A stretch of DNA of 64,000 nt from Dichetophora obliterata. Its lineage: Eukaryota > Arthropoda > Insecta > Diptera > Sciomyzidae. Under the pieces are notes generated by a model. It ran no database searches and was not told where the DNA came from. It worked only from the letters and a program-made list of their open reading frames with translations. Made by a program: the position numbers and the translations under genes. Location of the stretch: NCBI GenBank assembly GCA_963920525.1, contig OY986437.1, positions 114,258,715-114,322,714 on the forward strand, read 5' to 3'. Below, one piece after another: positions 44,060 to 56,026 of this stretch (its first letter is position 1; each line of letters starts with the position of its first letter).

Positions 44060-46830
44060 TTAGAGCTTGTGTATCAAAATGTCAGGGGTCTTAACTCCAA
44101 ACTTTCCGATATTTTCATAAACAGTTTTGATTTTGAATATAACATTATAATTTTTACAGAGACTTGGCTTCGCTCTAATATCTTAAATTCTGAAATAATG
44201 TGCAATAAATATCAAATTTTTCGTAAAGATCGTCATGATAAGATCGGTGGTGGTGTTTTGATAGCTGTTCAAAACTCGCTTGTATCTGAAGAATTGACAA
44301 TTCTTGACACCAGTGACATTGAGTTCATTTCAATAATAGTATTATTTATGTTACCTGCTCTTACATTCCTCCTAAATGTGACTTAACAATGTATTTAAAA
44401 CACTTACACGCCATCGAAAAAGTTCATAATTTGTTAAAAAATAAAGACGTTCTTATTGTGCTGGGTGATTTTAACCTACCTTCTGTGGCTTTGAGATCGT
44501 CTGACGATTCTTCATTTCTTACTCCTGTTTCCAATAGTGATTGGATAAATGACTTATTAGTTAAGCTGTCTGATCTGTGACTTCAACAAGTCAATGATAT
44601 TTTAAATATAAACCACAGAACCCTAGACCTTGTATTTGTAGATAGATGCACTACTGTTAATCTCCATTGTTCGAATCCCGTATCTCTTCCAGAAGATGTA
44701 CATCATCCAACTCTTGAAATAACAGTTTTACTCCCCCACGAAAAAGAAGATAAAGTAACTTCTGATGCGCGAAATAAAAAAGTTTATAATTTTAAGAAAA
44801 CGGACTATGTAAAACTTAATTCCTTACTTTCGCAGACTGATTGGTCTCCAATTTTAACTAGCGGAACATCATATTCATATTATGACGTCGAATCTTCTGT
44901 ACAGTTTTTCAATGATACTCTGCAAAGGTGTTTCTTATTGTCCGTCCAAAAAAAAAGGTGTTTCTCCAACCCTTAAATCCACCCTGGCTAACAAATGATC
45001 TAAAGGCACTTAAAAATTTAAAAAATCGTTTATTTAAAAAATATAAAATATCTGGTTCTAGTTTAGACTTTGCTTCCTATTCTTCTTGTCGTTATAGATA
45101 TGAACTATTAAATAAACAATGCTATTCTGTTTATATAATTAACATAAAATCTCAATTTAAAGATGATCCAAAACTTTTCTATGGTTTTGTTAACTCAAAA
45201 CGTAAAGCCTCCAGCTTTCCACGCCTTATGAAATTCAATCAGGAAGAATCATCTTGTGACAATGTGATTTCTAACATGTTTGCAAACTTCTTTAAATCAA
45301 CTTACTCCGATATACCATTTAATACTAGCACGGTGTATCCTTTTCTCCTGCCAGTTAACTCTTTTGAAACTCCAGTAATAGACCCAAATATTGTCATGTG
45401 TTATCTTCGACAAGTAAAATCTTCTTTTACGACCGGCCCTGATAAAATTCCAAGCTGTATTTTAAAGCAATGTGCTACAAACCTGTGTACTCCTCTAGCA
45501 AACATTTTTAATATTTCCTTGCATAGTGGTTATTTTCCTATTATCTGGAAGGATTCTTATATTATACCCCTTCATAAATCTAGCTCCAAGATAGATGTTT
45601 CTAACTATCGAGGAATTGCAAAATTAAGTGCAATCTCTAAGTTTTTTGAGAAAATCATAACTGATCAATTAACCCACTCCGTGTCTTCCAACATTTCTGT
45701 CTTTCAACATGGTTTTCTGGAGGGTAAGTCCACTACAACAAACCTCTTAGAGTTTACTACGCGTGTTATAAATGGTTTTACTTTGGGACTGCAGACTGAG
45801 GTCATTTATACGGACTTTAGCAAAGCTTTCGACAGTGTTAATCATAATTTTCTTTTAAAAAAAACTCCACTTTATTGGGTTTCCTGTCACATTATTAAAT
45901 TGGATAAATTCGTATTTATCTAGACGTACTCAAAAGGTTTTATATAAGAATTCTCTTTCAAAAAGTATTTCGGTCACTTCTGGCGTTCCTTAGGGCAGTC
46001 ATCTTGGACCGGTTTTGTTTTTACTTTTCATTAATGATCTTCCTTCGGTAATAAAACACTGTAACGTCTTAATGTACGCTGACGACGTGAAACTTTTTCT
46101 TTGTTACAAATCACCCGAAGAACGACATCTTTTACAATCTGATCTAAATAGACTTGTGGACTGGTGTAGCTTAAATATATTAAATCTCAACTTAAAAAAA
46201 TGTAAGCAAATGACATTCTCGCGAAGATCTGCTAGTAACATAAATTACACTATAAATAACACTAACTTAGAAATAGTTTCCAGTTTTCTCGATCTTGGTG
46301 TTGTTATGGATTCAAAACTTCGCTTCAATCTCCACGTTAATATGGTGATAAATAAGGCAAGAGGAGTCCTTGGTTTCATTAAAAGATGGGCTAAAGAATT
46401 CAGTGATCCCTTTACTACTAAACTATTATATACCTCTCTCGTAAGGCCAATTCTTGAATATGCATCAGTTATATGGAACCCACAATATAATGTCTACATC
46501 GACGCCATAGAATCCGTTCAAAAACAGTTTTTACTTTTTGCTTTACGTCATAGTCGTTGGAACCCCAATATTATGCTTCCATCGTATGAAATACGCCTTA
46601 AAATTATTTTACTACCTTCCCTAAGAAGCAGAAGAATGATGCTTAATGTCATGTTTCTGTATAAATTACTTCGTGGCGGGATTAATTCGGAATATCTCAT
46701 CTCAGCTCTAAATTTTAACATCCAAAGGAGAGGAACTAGACATTTTCTGTTTTTCAAATTGAGTCAGTGCAGTTCTAATTACGCTCTTCATGAACCTTTA
46801 CGATGTATGTATGTGCAGAGATTTCAATGA
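44060..46830 (+). pseudogene. CR1-type ORF2 (endonuclease and reverse transcriptase)
   Basis: Endonuclease blocks: VYQNVRGLNSK, FTETWL near 44157, GDFNLP near 44466, then TLDLVFVD. RT blocks: NPPWLTNDLKALKNLKNRLF, FYGFVNSKRK, GPDKIPSCILKQCA, SNYRGIAKLS, QHGFLEGKSTTTNL, TDFSKAFDSVNH, GVP-stop-GSHLGPVLF (the Q of GVPQG is TAG, near 45990), then LMYADDVKLFL near 46070. The C-terminal domain runs to about 46830 (RPILEYASVIWNP). At least four frame changes separate the blocks, at about 44385, 44580, 45860 and 45990. The catalytic Asp pair YADD is intact, but the protein cannot be made. Confidence 0.85.
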
Positions 46831-47554
46831 TAACTTCAACATGATTAATTTTTCTGATTCGGTAGACGTCTTAAAACGGAAAATTATATTACATTTAAAT
46901 AATTAAATCAATTTAACTTCATCCTATTATACCTAACGCAGTTTTATAACAATATAATATTGGTAATTGAGATTGTTCTGTTTCTCTTTTTTGTCTCGAT
47001 ATTATGTTTTATAAAGTAAGCACCATCAAATATGAATCGTTTTTAAAACTTACTTTTTAATTATTCAATAATTTAATTTTTAATCGAATTGGGATTTACG
47101 TGCTCACGTGGTTTCCTGATTTGAAATTAGACTGAACTCACACTATCACCTGGATTGGTGTGCCAGAGTATATCTTTTTTCCATACAAGTTTATGCCTGC
47201 GTTGGCCCAAATGCATATCCAACTAATTGGGATTTTGATTTGGCGGATATGAGATTTATCTCATTTCCACGTAGGTCCTTGGGTTGGACAATGGCCGCAA
47301 ACCAGTTAAAATGAGTTTAGTGTTTTTGATTGTTTTTCGGGTACCTTAAATTGATAATTACTATTATTTAATTCGATGTTGCTTATTTATATAGAACCAT
47401 AGGGGTATGCTTTACGTACGTACGTAGGTGCATTCTGTCTGTCCCGGCTGATTCGGGCAGATTTTAGAATGTGAATCGTGCATGCGTATAGGACGGGTAT
47501 ACGTATCTTTGGAAGATTTCATACCACCGGGCTAATCAAAAAAAAAAAAAAAAA

Positions 47555-48095
47555 TCGACCGTGTGAAGACCTACACGAGTACAAAGACGAGGCAAATCCA
47601 ACAAAAGTTGTTCGCGCACGAAGCACTGCGAAGCAAATGGTCGCCTGTTTCTTCCACCGAATGGGTTATGAGGCCACTGTTCCGCTTGAGCAACGTAGGA
47701 CGGTCAATTCTGAATGGTACACGACCATTTGTTTGCCGGAAGTCTTCGGAGAAATTCGCAAAACCAACCGCCAAAGACGAATCATTCTCCATCATGACAA
47801 TGCGAGCTCTCACACATCTCGTCAAATATGTGCATTTTTGAGCAGTCAAAACGTCGAATTGATGACTCATCCTCCATATAGTCCTGATTTGGCACCCAAT
47901 GACTTCTTCTTGTTCCGAATATCAAAGGTGAACTGCGAGGTCAATGATTTACGAGCTCCGCAGAAGCAGTGAAGCGTTCAAAAACCATATTTTGGAGGTG
48001 TCTCAAGAGGAATGGAAAATCTGCTGTGACAAATAGTTTGAACGAATGCAAAAGTGTATTGATCATCAAGGGGAATATTTTGAAAAACAATAAAG
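47555..48095 (+). pseudogene. mariner transposase, C-terminal half
   Basis: Resumes after the LINE's A tail with DEANPTKVVRARSTAKQMVA, HHDNASSHTSRQ (second Asp, near 47796), then HPPYSPDLAPNDFFLF (third Asp, near 47895). A frameshift and a stop follow near 47930-47972, and the rest of the C-terminus continues to about 48095. With the N-terminal half this shows all three catalytic Asp residues of D34D. Confidence 0.85.
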
Positions 48096-48290
48096 CCATT
48101 TTCATTTAAAAATTTTTGTTATTATTTGCAATTCCCGAAATATAAATAGTAGCCTACGCACATTTATTTATTTAATGTATTTAATCATTTAAATACATGC
48201 AAAATTCAGTATTTTTCAGCCGCATTTGCGAAAAAAAGAAGAGATCGGTGTTGCAATCGTGACAAAAACGCGTAATATGAACTCGGCCTT

Positions 48291-50307
48291 AAGGCGAGTA
48301 ACTCATTGCGACAAAGTTGTTTCAAAACAGTTTTGTGTTTGTTTTGGTGTTCATGTTCAGTGCGCTCACTGAGACAGATTGTTTCACTATAAAAACGCGT
48401 TAATTATATATTAAAAGTAATTTATATTCTTTTTTTTACTGATTATTACATCAATTTAATGAACTTTATTAAAAAAACCTATTTAAAATTATCCCTTATT
48501 TGAAATTCCGATATCCCTTCAACACCTCACAATTTAAGAAAATATGTATCCCTTTGTTTGTTAAAAAAAAAGATACAAACTTAGGTACATCTGAAGTTGC
48601 CCGACTTTCAACTTTTTGCAAGCGTCCAAGCAAAGATTATATATTATAAAGATGAGCTCGGATATCAGATATTATAAAGATATCAGAACATTAAAAAGTA
48701 AAAAATATTTTTTAGATCAATACGTAAGCTTTTGTGAGAGCGATGAAAAAAGCTTTCTTGAGAGAAAAGTTTCCAATCCTTGCTTGCACATTCTCTCTGC
48801 AATGCTCTATCACTCTTCACTCCACAATGCTTCACAGCATAGATCACCACTGCATGGTTTCTCATAGCTAGCGAGAGTCGTGAAATTTAATGTTGTAATT
48901 GTTTTTTCCGTTGTTGTTGTTGTTGGAACCAAGCAGTTGTGATCTCTACTTGACAGCAACAAATGTTTTTGTTTGTTTGCATTATTTTCATGATGATTTC
49001 CTTATTTTGTGCGAAGCAGATTTTTCTTATTCACTGCTTGCTATTAATATTGACTATTTTTGATTGACTATCAGCCCGGGCAGTAAAATCTACATATATA
49101 TTCAGAATTTTAAGGAAAACTGAATAACGACATACAAATCCATTCATTGAATTCAAAATTGTTTATAAATAAACTTTTTAATTCATATTAATTTTAAAAA
49201 ATTGATTAGTAATTAATTTCAATTATTTTTTTTTCGTTATTCAGAATAATTAATTATTTTATTATTCATATGAATGCTATTTACAAAGAATACAATTCAA
49301 AAAGAATATCAAATTTTTCAATAATTAATTTTATACATTATTATTTTTTGATTCATTGCCTATTCATTTGTTATTCATTATTAATTTTATAGTCATTATT
49401 CATTTTTTATTTATTATTAATTTGGTTCATTATTCAAAAGTGAATAACATAAATTTTTTAATTTTATTTATTATTCAAAAGTGAATGAAAAATGAAAAAT
49501 TAATACGAAATGTGTAATGAATAAAAAATCAATAAAAAAATTCATAGCGAACATTTTATTCATAAAATAGTAGTGAATAACAATATTTTTTTATTCATTG
49601 TATTTATTATTTAAAAGTGAATAACAAATTAATAACAGTGGTAAACAATTTGAAAAAAGTTTACGCGACGAAAACGACATTGCTAGTTCGATTGAGTATT
49701 TTTTCTAGATAATAAAAATCATTAAAACTTTTCCAGGTTGGTTTGAATTTTTTTAGAAGATTTTTTCGACTTTTTTGAGTTTTGAAAAATATTTCCCCAG
49801 TTATGATCCTATAACTCCAAAAGTATTAATTTATTTTACAAATTTTATAAATATTTACAAATGAGACATGTATACCTTTTATTTAAGCTATTATTTATAC
49901 GATTTTTGTAGACATTTTCTGAATACTACATTTGTGAAAGAGCTTAAAATATACCATTTATTTAACATTTCCCCCATATTAAAGTGCGCAAAAATATGAC
50001 TTTGACATAATTTGGTTTTATTTTTACTTTGATGTTAAAAAAAATATTTCAACGAAAATATTACGGTAAAAATTTCAGTAATTTTATTACCAAAATTATT
50101 CATATATCTTTAGAGTTTCAGAAATTTTTGGTACAACGACTTTTTCATAAAACATCGTTCCCCAAGAATGAGAAAAAACGACATGAAAATCAAAACTTTG
50201 ACTTTCGATGCAAATATATCCACTATTTTTAAATATATTTAATTCAAATTTTTCTTATCAAAATTTTAATAAAAGCACTACAAAAATAGTTTCAACTGTA
50301 GCCAAAC
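48291..50307. other. AT-rich spacer with ATTCAT-type low complexity
   Basis: No gene recognised. 49130-49640 is dense in imperfect repeats of TTATTCAT and GAATAA in both directions, forming a low-complexity, partly self-complementary stretch. An open frame at 48616-48867 shows no motif. Confidence 0.5.
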
Positions 50308-51154
50308 GGTCTAAAATTAGTCTTATATTCAGACATGTTGGCATAAATAATACTTGTCTACAAATTTTGGGTCCGGTACATCCATTATCGTTCCTATATG
50401 TACTTTTAACACTTCTTCAAAATCTACTCAGTTTCCTCGTATATTGTAAAATTTTTCAGATACAGGGTGTTTTACGTTTAAGGCACGTGTTTAGTATTAT
50501 TGATCTAGAATCTAAACTACTTACCATAATATAACAAATAATATTTTGTATTTTAGAAAAAATACCAACTTTTCAATCAATATATCAGCCACTATCATGT
50601 CATGTGCGGTAGCGGAGCAAAAATTTTGAGATTATCCAACGAAATATAAACAAATATTGTATCTTTTGTTTTAGCGGAGCTGTAATCGTCCAAATTTAAA
50701 ATGTTTTTTTTTCATGTAAAAGTACACTTAATCAACAGTTTTTTTCTAAATTCTAACTTTGGAAAATAACAGCTCCGCTAAAGCAAAAGATACAAAATTT
50801 GTTGATATTTCGTTGGATAACCTCAAAATTTTTGCTCCGCTACCGCACATGACACGATAGTGGTTAATATACTGATTGAAAATTTGATATTTTGTCTAAA
50901 TTACAAAATATAATTTTTTATTTTATGGTGAGTGGTTTAGATTCTAGATCAATAATACTAAACACGTGCCAAAAACGTAAAACACCCTGTATCTTGAAAA
51001 TTTTACAATACAGGAGGAAACTGAGTACAGATTTGGAACCAGTGTTGAAAATACATATAGGAATTATAATAGGCTTACCGTTTTCAAAATTTGTAGACTA
51101 GTGTTATTTATCCAAACATGTCTGAATATAAGAACACTGCTATTATTTTGACCG
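50308..51154. mobile_element. palindromic MITE, copy 2 (uninterrupted)
   Basis: An 0.85-kb palindrome centred near 50735. Outer ends TCTTATATTCAGACATGTT against AACATGTCTGAATATAAGA, inner ACGTTTAAGGCACGTGTTTA against TAAACACGTGCCAAAAACGT, then TTTTAGCGGAGCTGTAATCG against CAGCTCCGCTAAAGCAAAAG. It matches the net sequence of 21421-23894 without the Tc1 insertion. Confidence 0.85.
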
Positions 51155-51334
51155 CAACGGTATTTGCAAAAATATAATAAAAATATATAAAAGTAATAAA
51201 AAACATTATTCGCGGCTAAGCTTCAACTGATGAAATCGCCCTTACAATAATATAACACTAAAAATATCATGTAGCAAAACGGCAAAAAAAACCAAGTCAA
51301 CACACAAAATATACTTAGATTATGTCATTCTTAT

Positions 51335-51730
51335 CTATATTAATAAAACTCATTTTGTTTGTTTGTTTGTTTGTTTGTTTGTTTGGCCTTTATACAAATC
51401 TAAACAGCTCAACGGATTTTGCTCAAACTAGGTATAAGCGCATCCCAACTTAAAATGTTACATACTTAGTTTTTGCCACGCCCCCTCTGAAATTTTTCAA
51501 CTAACGGTAATTTTGTTATTATAAAACTTTTTACTATCAGAAAGTTTGGTCTTTCGATGCAAATATCTCCGCTGTCCGCAAATCTACTCTATAGTCTACA
51601 ATTGACTATCTATAGTAATAAAACTAATTTTGTTTTTTTGTTTGGCTTTTATACAAATACAAACGGCTCAACGAATTCCGCTCAAATTTGGTATTCATAT
51701 TGAATGTATCCTTTTTTGAGTGCATCCGAT
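51335..51730 (+). mobile_element. Helitron-like 5' end, two partial copies
   Basis: TCTATATTAATAAAACTCAT at 51335, a (GTTT)n run at 51357-51384, then GCCTTTATACAAATCTAAAC, is a sequence type common at the start of nonautonomous insect Helitrons. A second, weaker copy begins near 51608 (TCTATAGTAATAAAACTAAT, then CGGCTCAACGAATTCCGCTC). No 3' hairpin with CTRR end or Rep/helicase coding was found. The assignment rests on remembered sequence style. Confidence 0.35.
51357..51384 (+). repeat. (GTTT)n microsatellite
   Basis: Seven consecutive GTTT units, directly visible. Confidence 0.95.
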
Positions 51731-51739
51731 ATTTTTCTT

Positions 51740-52703
51740 CTAACGGTTTTGCTTGGCATGGTGTCTTTGAATCGCATCACCAGGTCGGCGCCAACAATAC
51801 TGTTTTCCGTCAGACTGGAAGCGGTTTAATTTCGATTCATCGGACCAGGGGCCCTATTCTGTAACTGAGAGTGTTAAAGTGTACACGGGCTGTCACTAAA
51901 ACTCACTGATTTTCATTCGGTGAGTTTAGTTAAAAAAAGTGTACGCTTTAAAACTCACAGTTAGAGAAAAGGGCCCCTGAGGACACGTTTCCTTTCATCA
52001 GCAGTCCAATTCTTATGTTCCTTAGCAAACTTTAATCGCGCCTTAACATTTTTTGCTGATAATGCAGGCTTGTTTTTCTTACAGCTGAGACGTAACCAAT
52101 GTTGTGCAGTACCCTTCTTGCTGTCCATATGCTAACATTCCTATTATTTGCTATAGAAGTAGCCTTTGGCGTTAAACACTTGTTTCCTCTCATTTCTGCC
52201 ATCATGTGACGTGCGTCCGCATCCGCTAGAAGTCTTCGGCGACCTCTGACTTGTTCCTTCAGAGCAATATTTCGCCTCTTCTAATTTCCTGGCTAATTTG
52301 AAATTGTTTGCCTATTGTCCTTGTCGAGGAGCCCTTTTCCGTCAATAATACGATACTATCCTCTACGTTTCGAGATATCTTTATATTTTTTTTAAGTTAG
52401 GTTAAAAAAAGGTATTAAACTGATTTAACGAATTTAAAAAAATTTAATTTACTTCGTTCAAATCCTCCACAGTTTAAAAACACGAAAAATGTGGGGTTGA
52501 TGGAAAAAACTTTACTCAGATCATATTATTTATAAAAAAGCAAAATTGAGTACATACGAGTTGTTTTTGTTTTATACTATTTTGTTAAGAATTAAACAAT
52601 AAAAAAATTAACAAAAAAATGTTGCGACTTGCTTTGTTATTACTCTTTTAATGCGTTTTGAAATGCAAAAACTCAAATATGCACTCTTTTGTGCTCCCCA
52701 CTG
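51740..52703 (-). pseudogene. Tc1-like element relic, minus strand
   Basis: The right end is a normal Tc1-type terminus: reading inward from 52703 it begins CAGTGGGGAGCACAAAAGAG, next to TA at 52704-52705. Minus-strand coding traces in order are STRTIGKQFQISQE (HTH) near 52330, a damaged middle, WSDESKLNRFQSDG with the first catalytic Asp near 51835, and RPGDAIQRHHAK. The C-terminal half with the second Asp and the Glu, and the left terminus, are missing; the Helitron-like sequence lies there now. A 134-bp MITE interrupts the WSDE block. Confidence 0.75.
51846..51979. mobile_element. 134-bp MITE with AGGGGCCCT ends
   Basis: The left end CAGGGGCCCTATTCTGTAAC is mirrored by the right end (reversed: CAGGGGCCCTTTTCTCTAAC). 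About 40 bp of inverted repeat continues through AAAGTGTACAC against AAAGCGTACAC. It splits the Tc1 relic immediately next to the codons of its WSDE motif. Confidence 0.8.
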
Positions 52704-52705
52704 TA

Positions 52706-52920
52706 TAAATTTTTAAATTTTTTTATATATTTTATGGGCCAAATATGCTTTTATAAGCACGAACATTGTAAAAATGCAAAAAAGATTAAAAAGAATTAAT
52801 TGTGTATGTATTTGCATTTTTTTTATCCTCACTAATTATCTCGTATGAAGCTTTTATTTAAATTAATTAAAGTTATATATTAATTAAAGTTATTAATTAA
52901 ATAACTTTAATTATTTTAAA
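52706..52920. other. AT-rich segment upstream of the 53-kb gene
   Basis: Very AT-rich with repeated TTAATTAAAGTTA strings. It may contain the end of an intron, since the reading frame of the next gene stays open upstream of its first ATG to about 52921. Confidence 0.4.
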
Positions 52921-53035
52921 AGCCAACGAATTTTGGACTAATCCTGAGGCTACATCCCAGTTACCATTACTTAGTGATTTTGAGAAACACGTTTCACTCC
53001 GTTGCGGTTCAAAGAAATCACTCATCTCAGTACCC

Positions 53036-54623
53036 ATGGAACAGCCTGTTACACAGATAACCACGTCCAATGATCCTTCTCAATCAATTTTGCATAATTC
53101 AACACAATATCTACTAGACTACAGCGATGAAGATAACAGCTTGCTGGGTAATAACAGCAACCTCGCGCCGACACCAATTATGAATGCCGGAAACTTCGCA
53201 AAAAACTTTACTGCAAGCAGTTATTTATCAAGCCCACCTGCAGCATGCGACTTATTTAACAGCTTCGTCATTCCCTGGGAAAAAATGTCTCCCGATATTC
53301 AAACAAATCTAGCCAAACGAAAATATCTTGGTAAATTACTGACGAATTTCGGGAAAGTTATTGTTGACGAATTACGGCAATATTCGCCTCACATCCCAAT
53401 GAGTGTTTTTAGATCAGTGGCGCACACTGCCGTTGCCAGCTATCCCGATTCTTTCCTGGATAGAGATGGAGAAGGCAACGTTTTGTCCCAAATTCCAGTA
53501 GGACTAGTGACGACCATGAAAAACAGGAATTGTTTCTTGAATAGATCTTGTACTAGAGCCGAAGCTGATGGCGAAGCGCAAAGCCGTAATAAATACGCTA
53601 AGACTTGTGTTAATTGGCAAGGAAATGCCACCGAAAACAACGAGGTTGTTGTGTCAAAAAAACGCTTCCTCATTGCCATGTCTTCGAAGCAATGTTTAAG
53701 TTCGAAAGAGAAAATGAGCTCCAAAAATTATATGGCAGACTGTTTCGGTGCGCTAAGGACTTTTTTCAACAAGAAAAAACCTCCATCGCTTCAAGATATA
53801 TTGCGCAACTGGCCACTTATTTTTGAAAAGGTGTATTTATATGATCACTTCTCAAAACTAATGGAGTTGGATGTCAATACATTCAAAGACAATTTCAAAA
53901 AGGCAGAAAATAAATTTCTCCATGTATTTCAATGGGATACTCAGCCGGACGAGTTTGCACAGTTTGGTGCAGTGTGCAAGTACTTCAATGAAGACTCCGC
54001 TGCAATTTGCAAAACTTTTCAGGTAAGCTTTTGTTATATATATATTGGCACCAAGTCTTATTCAACCTCCATTCTTTTCATTTAATTTTTAACAAGACTT
54101 GGGCCCATTTTCTCCACTAGCTTATTAACTGAAGGTATATTCCTTTGATGTCGTTTTAGGTGGGAGCTACTGCTGAAACTATAAGGATTGAAGCACCTGA
54201 AATAACTCCGTGGCTATCAATAAAAGGTACGTGTTATTTTTTAATACTTTTTCCATGTCTTGAAATAACAGGCTCTGCTAATCTGACTACTTGATCATAT
54301 TATGTAATGTTAAATGATCCTACAGAACCTACTTTATTTTCTTTTCAGACACGTTGCAAGAAGGCGTCAAGATATGCAACGTTTGGTTTCATCGTAATAT
54401 CATCGCGTCATATGAAAACGTAGAGTTCATTGATTTGCTGGCTCAAGCTATCTGCCTCTTTTACACAATGAATATTGACTACCCTATGAAAATAAGCCAA
54501 ACCATGGAGTTTCATGTCCGTTATTTTTTTAAATTTTATCCCTCCAGAGTAAGGGGCCTAAAGACCCACATAAATCACTTAAAAAAAATCAACGGTTTAA
54601 TTAAAAAATTTGATACGCCTTAA
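53036..54623 (+). CDS. three-exon gene of an uncharacterised insect family (SAMD3-like)
   Basis: Exons 53036-54022, 54160-54226 and 54349-54623 splice into one frame of 442 residues. Junctions: CAG|GTAAGC, TTTTAG|G, AAAG|GTACGT, TTTTCAG|AC, with introns of 137 and 122 bp in phases 0 and 1. Residues 80-145 hold LPW-type IPWEKMSPDIQ, a YLGKLLTNFGKVIVDELRQ helix and SVFRSVAHTAVASYPDSF, followed by CVNWQ near 195 and LRNWPLIFEKVYLYDHF near 265. This block order occurs in multicopy hypothetical proteins of insects and fish often labelled SAM-domain-protein-3-like; no SAM domain is visible here. The frame stays open upstream to about 52921, so an extra 5' exon is possible. Not broken, unlike almost everything around it. 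Function unknown; no transposase motif. Confidence 0.65.
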
Positions 54624-54920
54624 TTATTTAAAAAAAAAAATATTATTTTAAGTATAACTTGTAATTGTCATTCATATAATGAATTATAAACAATTATAAT
54701 TCATATAATAAAAGTACACTCTTATATCAAAAATGCATTTTATTATTTGAAGAAGCCGAAATCACTTAATTAAGGCATATGATGTCATGTACGCGCTAAA
54801 AGATATTCGGGTTCAAAGTTCACAGAAATCGGTTATTCGCGAATATATCCGCTCCTCTATTTCGGACATAAAATATGTTTGCAATAAGATTGTAAATCAG
54901 ATAATTACACGGTGCTACAG

Positions 54921-56018
54921 TAGGGCTGCCATACGTCCTTTTTTTCCTGGACATGTCCTGCTTTTGAGAGTTCTGTCCTGGTTTCGTTTCAATTTTGAAT
55001 ATTAAATTTTGTTTTAATTTTTTTATTGTTTTACAAAATTGTTCAAAAGAGATCTTTGTGGGAGAAAACACAGCTCCAAAAGCAATTACAGATTTTTTTG
55101 AAACCCCTTCATCAGAAATGTATCCATCGTTTTTCTTTAACCAATATTTGATGATATAAAAACAAATAAAAAAAATTTAAAAATCTTTTATCACACTTAT
55201 GGAAGTTGAAAATATTGTTGATAATACAAAGATAAATTTAACCGAGACACCCATTTTTTTGGGAAACCATACCAAATTGATTACAACTGAACTAATTATT
55301 GAAAAAAAATTGAAAAATACTTTAAAAGCGCATTGAGCTATTGAGAAAAGTGGATCACACCTTTGCAAAAGTTCCAATCACATAGCAGACTAGACATTTA
55401 TGACAATTTTTTTTGAGGAATTTCAATATTTAATATCTTTTATGTCTATTAAAAAAAAAATTAAAATGTAAAATAAGAGAATTGGATGGATTTTTTTAAA
55501 AAAACTGTTAAAATAAAAAAAAAGGATAATTGGCTGAAAACTCTTCAGTATTTTTATGCAATACTGGGCACTATGCAAGCGTTGAGAGAGTTGTATTACA
55601 AAAGTGTAGAAACATAAATTTTACACATCAACGCCTATTTCTCGAAGCGTTTGATTTAAGTCTGCTTTTGTCAAATAATACGTGAATAAAACGTGATGCT
55701 TTCAAAATTAAATTAAAAATTTTAACATACATGTATAAAAATTATTGTTAAAACATAAAATATTATCTAATAAAGATATTTATCGTATTGAAGGTATCGA
55801 TTGAAGTTACTTTTGGTTTTTGTTTTTTAACAAATGTTTAACAAGTTTATTTTTTATTAAATAAAATCCTAAAACATAAAACATGATCTCTGTATGCTAT
55901 ATAACTACTTATTAGAAAATTTTTTAAAAAAATACATTATTATACTTGTGTTTTATTTTGATGGACGTTTTTGTTTTTTGAAGTCCTGGTTTTGAGGCGA
56001 CCATTTATGGCAGCCCTA
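54921..56018. mobile_element. hAT-type nonautonomous element with 8-bp duplication
   Basis: TGCTACAG occurs exactly at 54913-54920 and 56019-56026, an 8-bp target duplication typical of hAT elements. The ends are TAGGGCTGCCATACGTCC (left) and, reversed, TAGGGCTGCCATAAATGG (right). The 1.1 kb between is AT-rich with no hAT transposase recognised, so it depends on an enzyme encoded elsewhere. Confidence 0.85.
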
Positions 56019-56026
56019 TGCTACAG

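Larger units (their letters stand above)
42571..47554 (+). mobile_element. CR1-like non-LTR retrotransposon, near full length
   Basis: Inserted in the mariner. From left: a 5' leader of about 0.5 kb, ORF1 relic 43096-44042, ORF2 relic 44060-46830, a 3' region of about 0.7 kb and a terminal A run at 47538-47554 directly before mariner sequence. The last 140 bp (from 47412, CGTAGGTGCATTCTGTCTGT) occur again with an A tail at 58028-58175, as expected for a 5'-truncated copy of the same family. Confidence 0.8.
41626..48140 (+). mobile_element. mariner element split by a CR1-like LINE
   Basis: The ends TTTATATTTCGGGAACTGG (left, 41626) and, reversed, CTATTTATATTTCGGGAAT (right, near 48135) are inverted. 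The transposase N-terminal part (42050-42560) and C-terminal part (47555-48095) are separated by about 5 kb of LINE. Removing the LINE would restore a mariner of about 1.5 kb. Confidence 0.75.
41498..48290. mobile_element. outer inverted repeats enclosing mariner and LINE
   Basis: Left arm 41498-41600 (GTTTCATACTACGCGTTTTT, GTCGCGATTGCGACACCG, AAATGCGGCT) is matched in reverse complement by about 48180-48290 (AGCCGCATTTGCG, CGGTGTTGCAATCGTGAC, AAAAACGCGTAATATGAAC). The arms are roughly 110-130 bp at about 80 percent identity. Everything between is a mariner holding a LINE. The arms may be the ends of a fold-back element that received the mariner. Confidence 0.65.

Noticed and set aside
48616..48867. 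83-residue open frame upstream of AT-rich repeats
   Set aside because: No motif, no splice or promoter evidence, and composition like the flanks.
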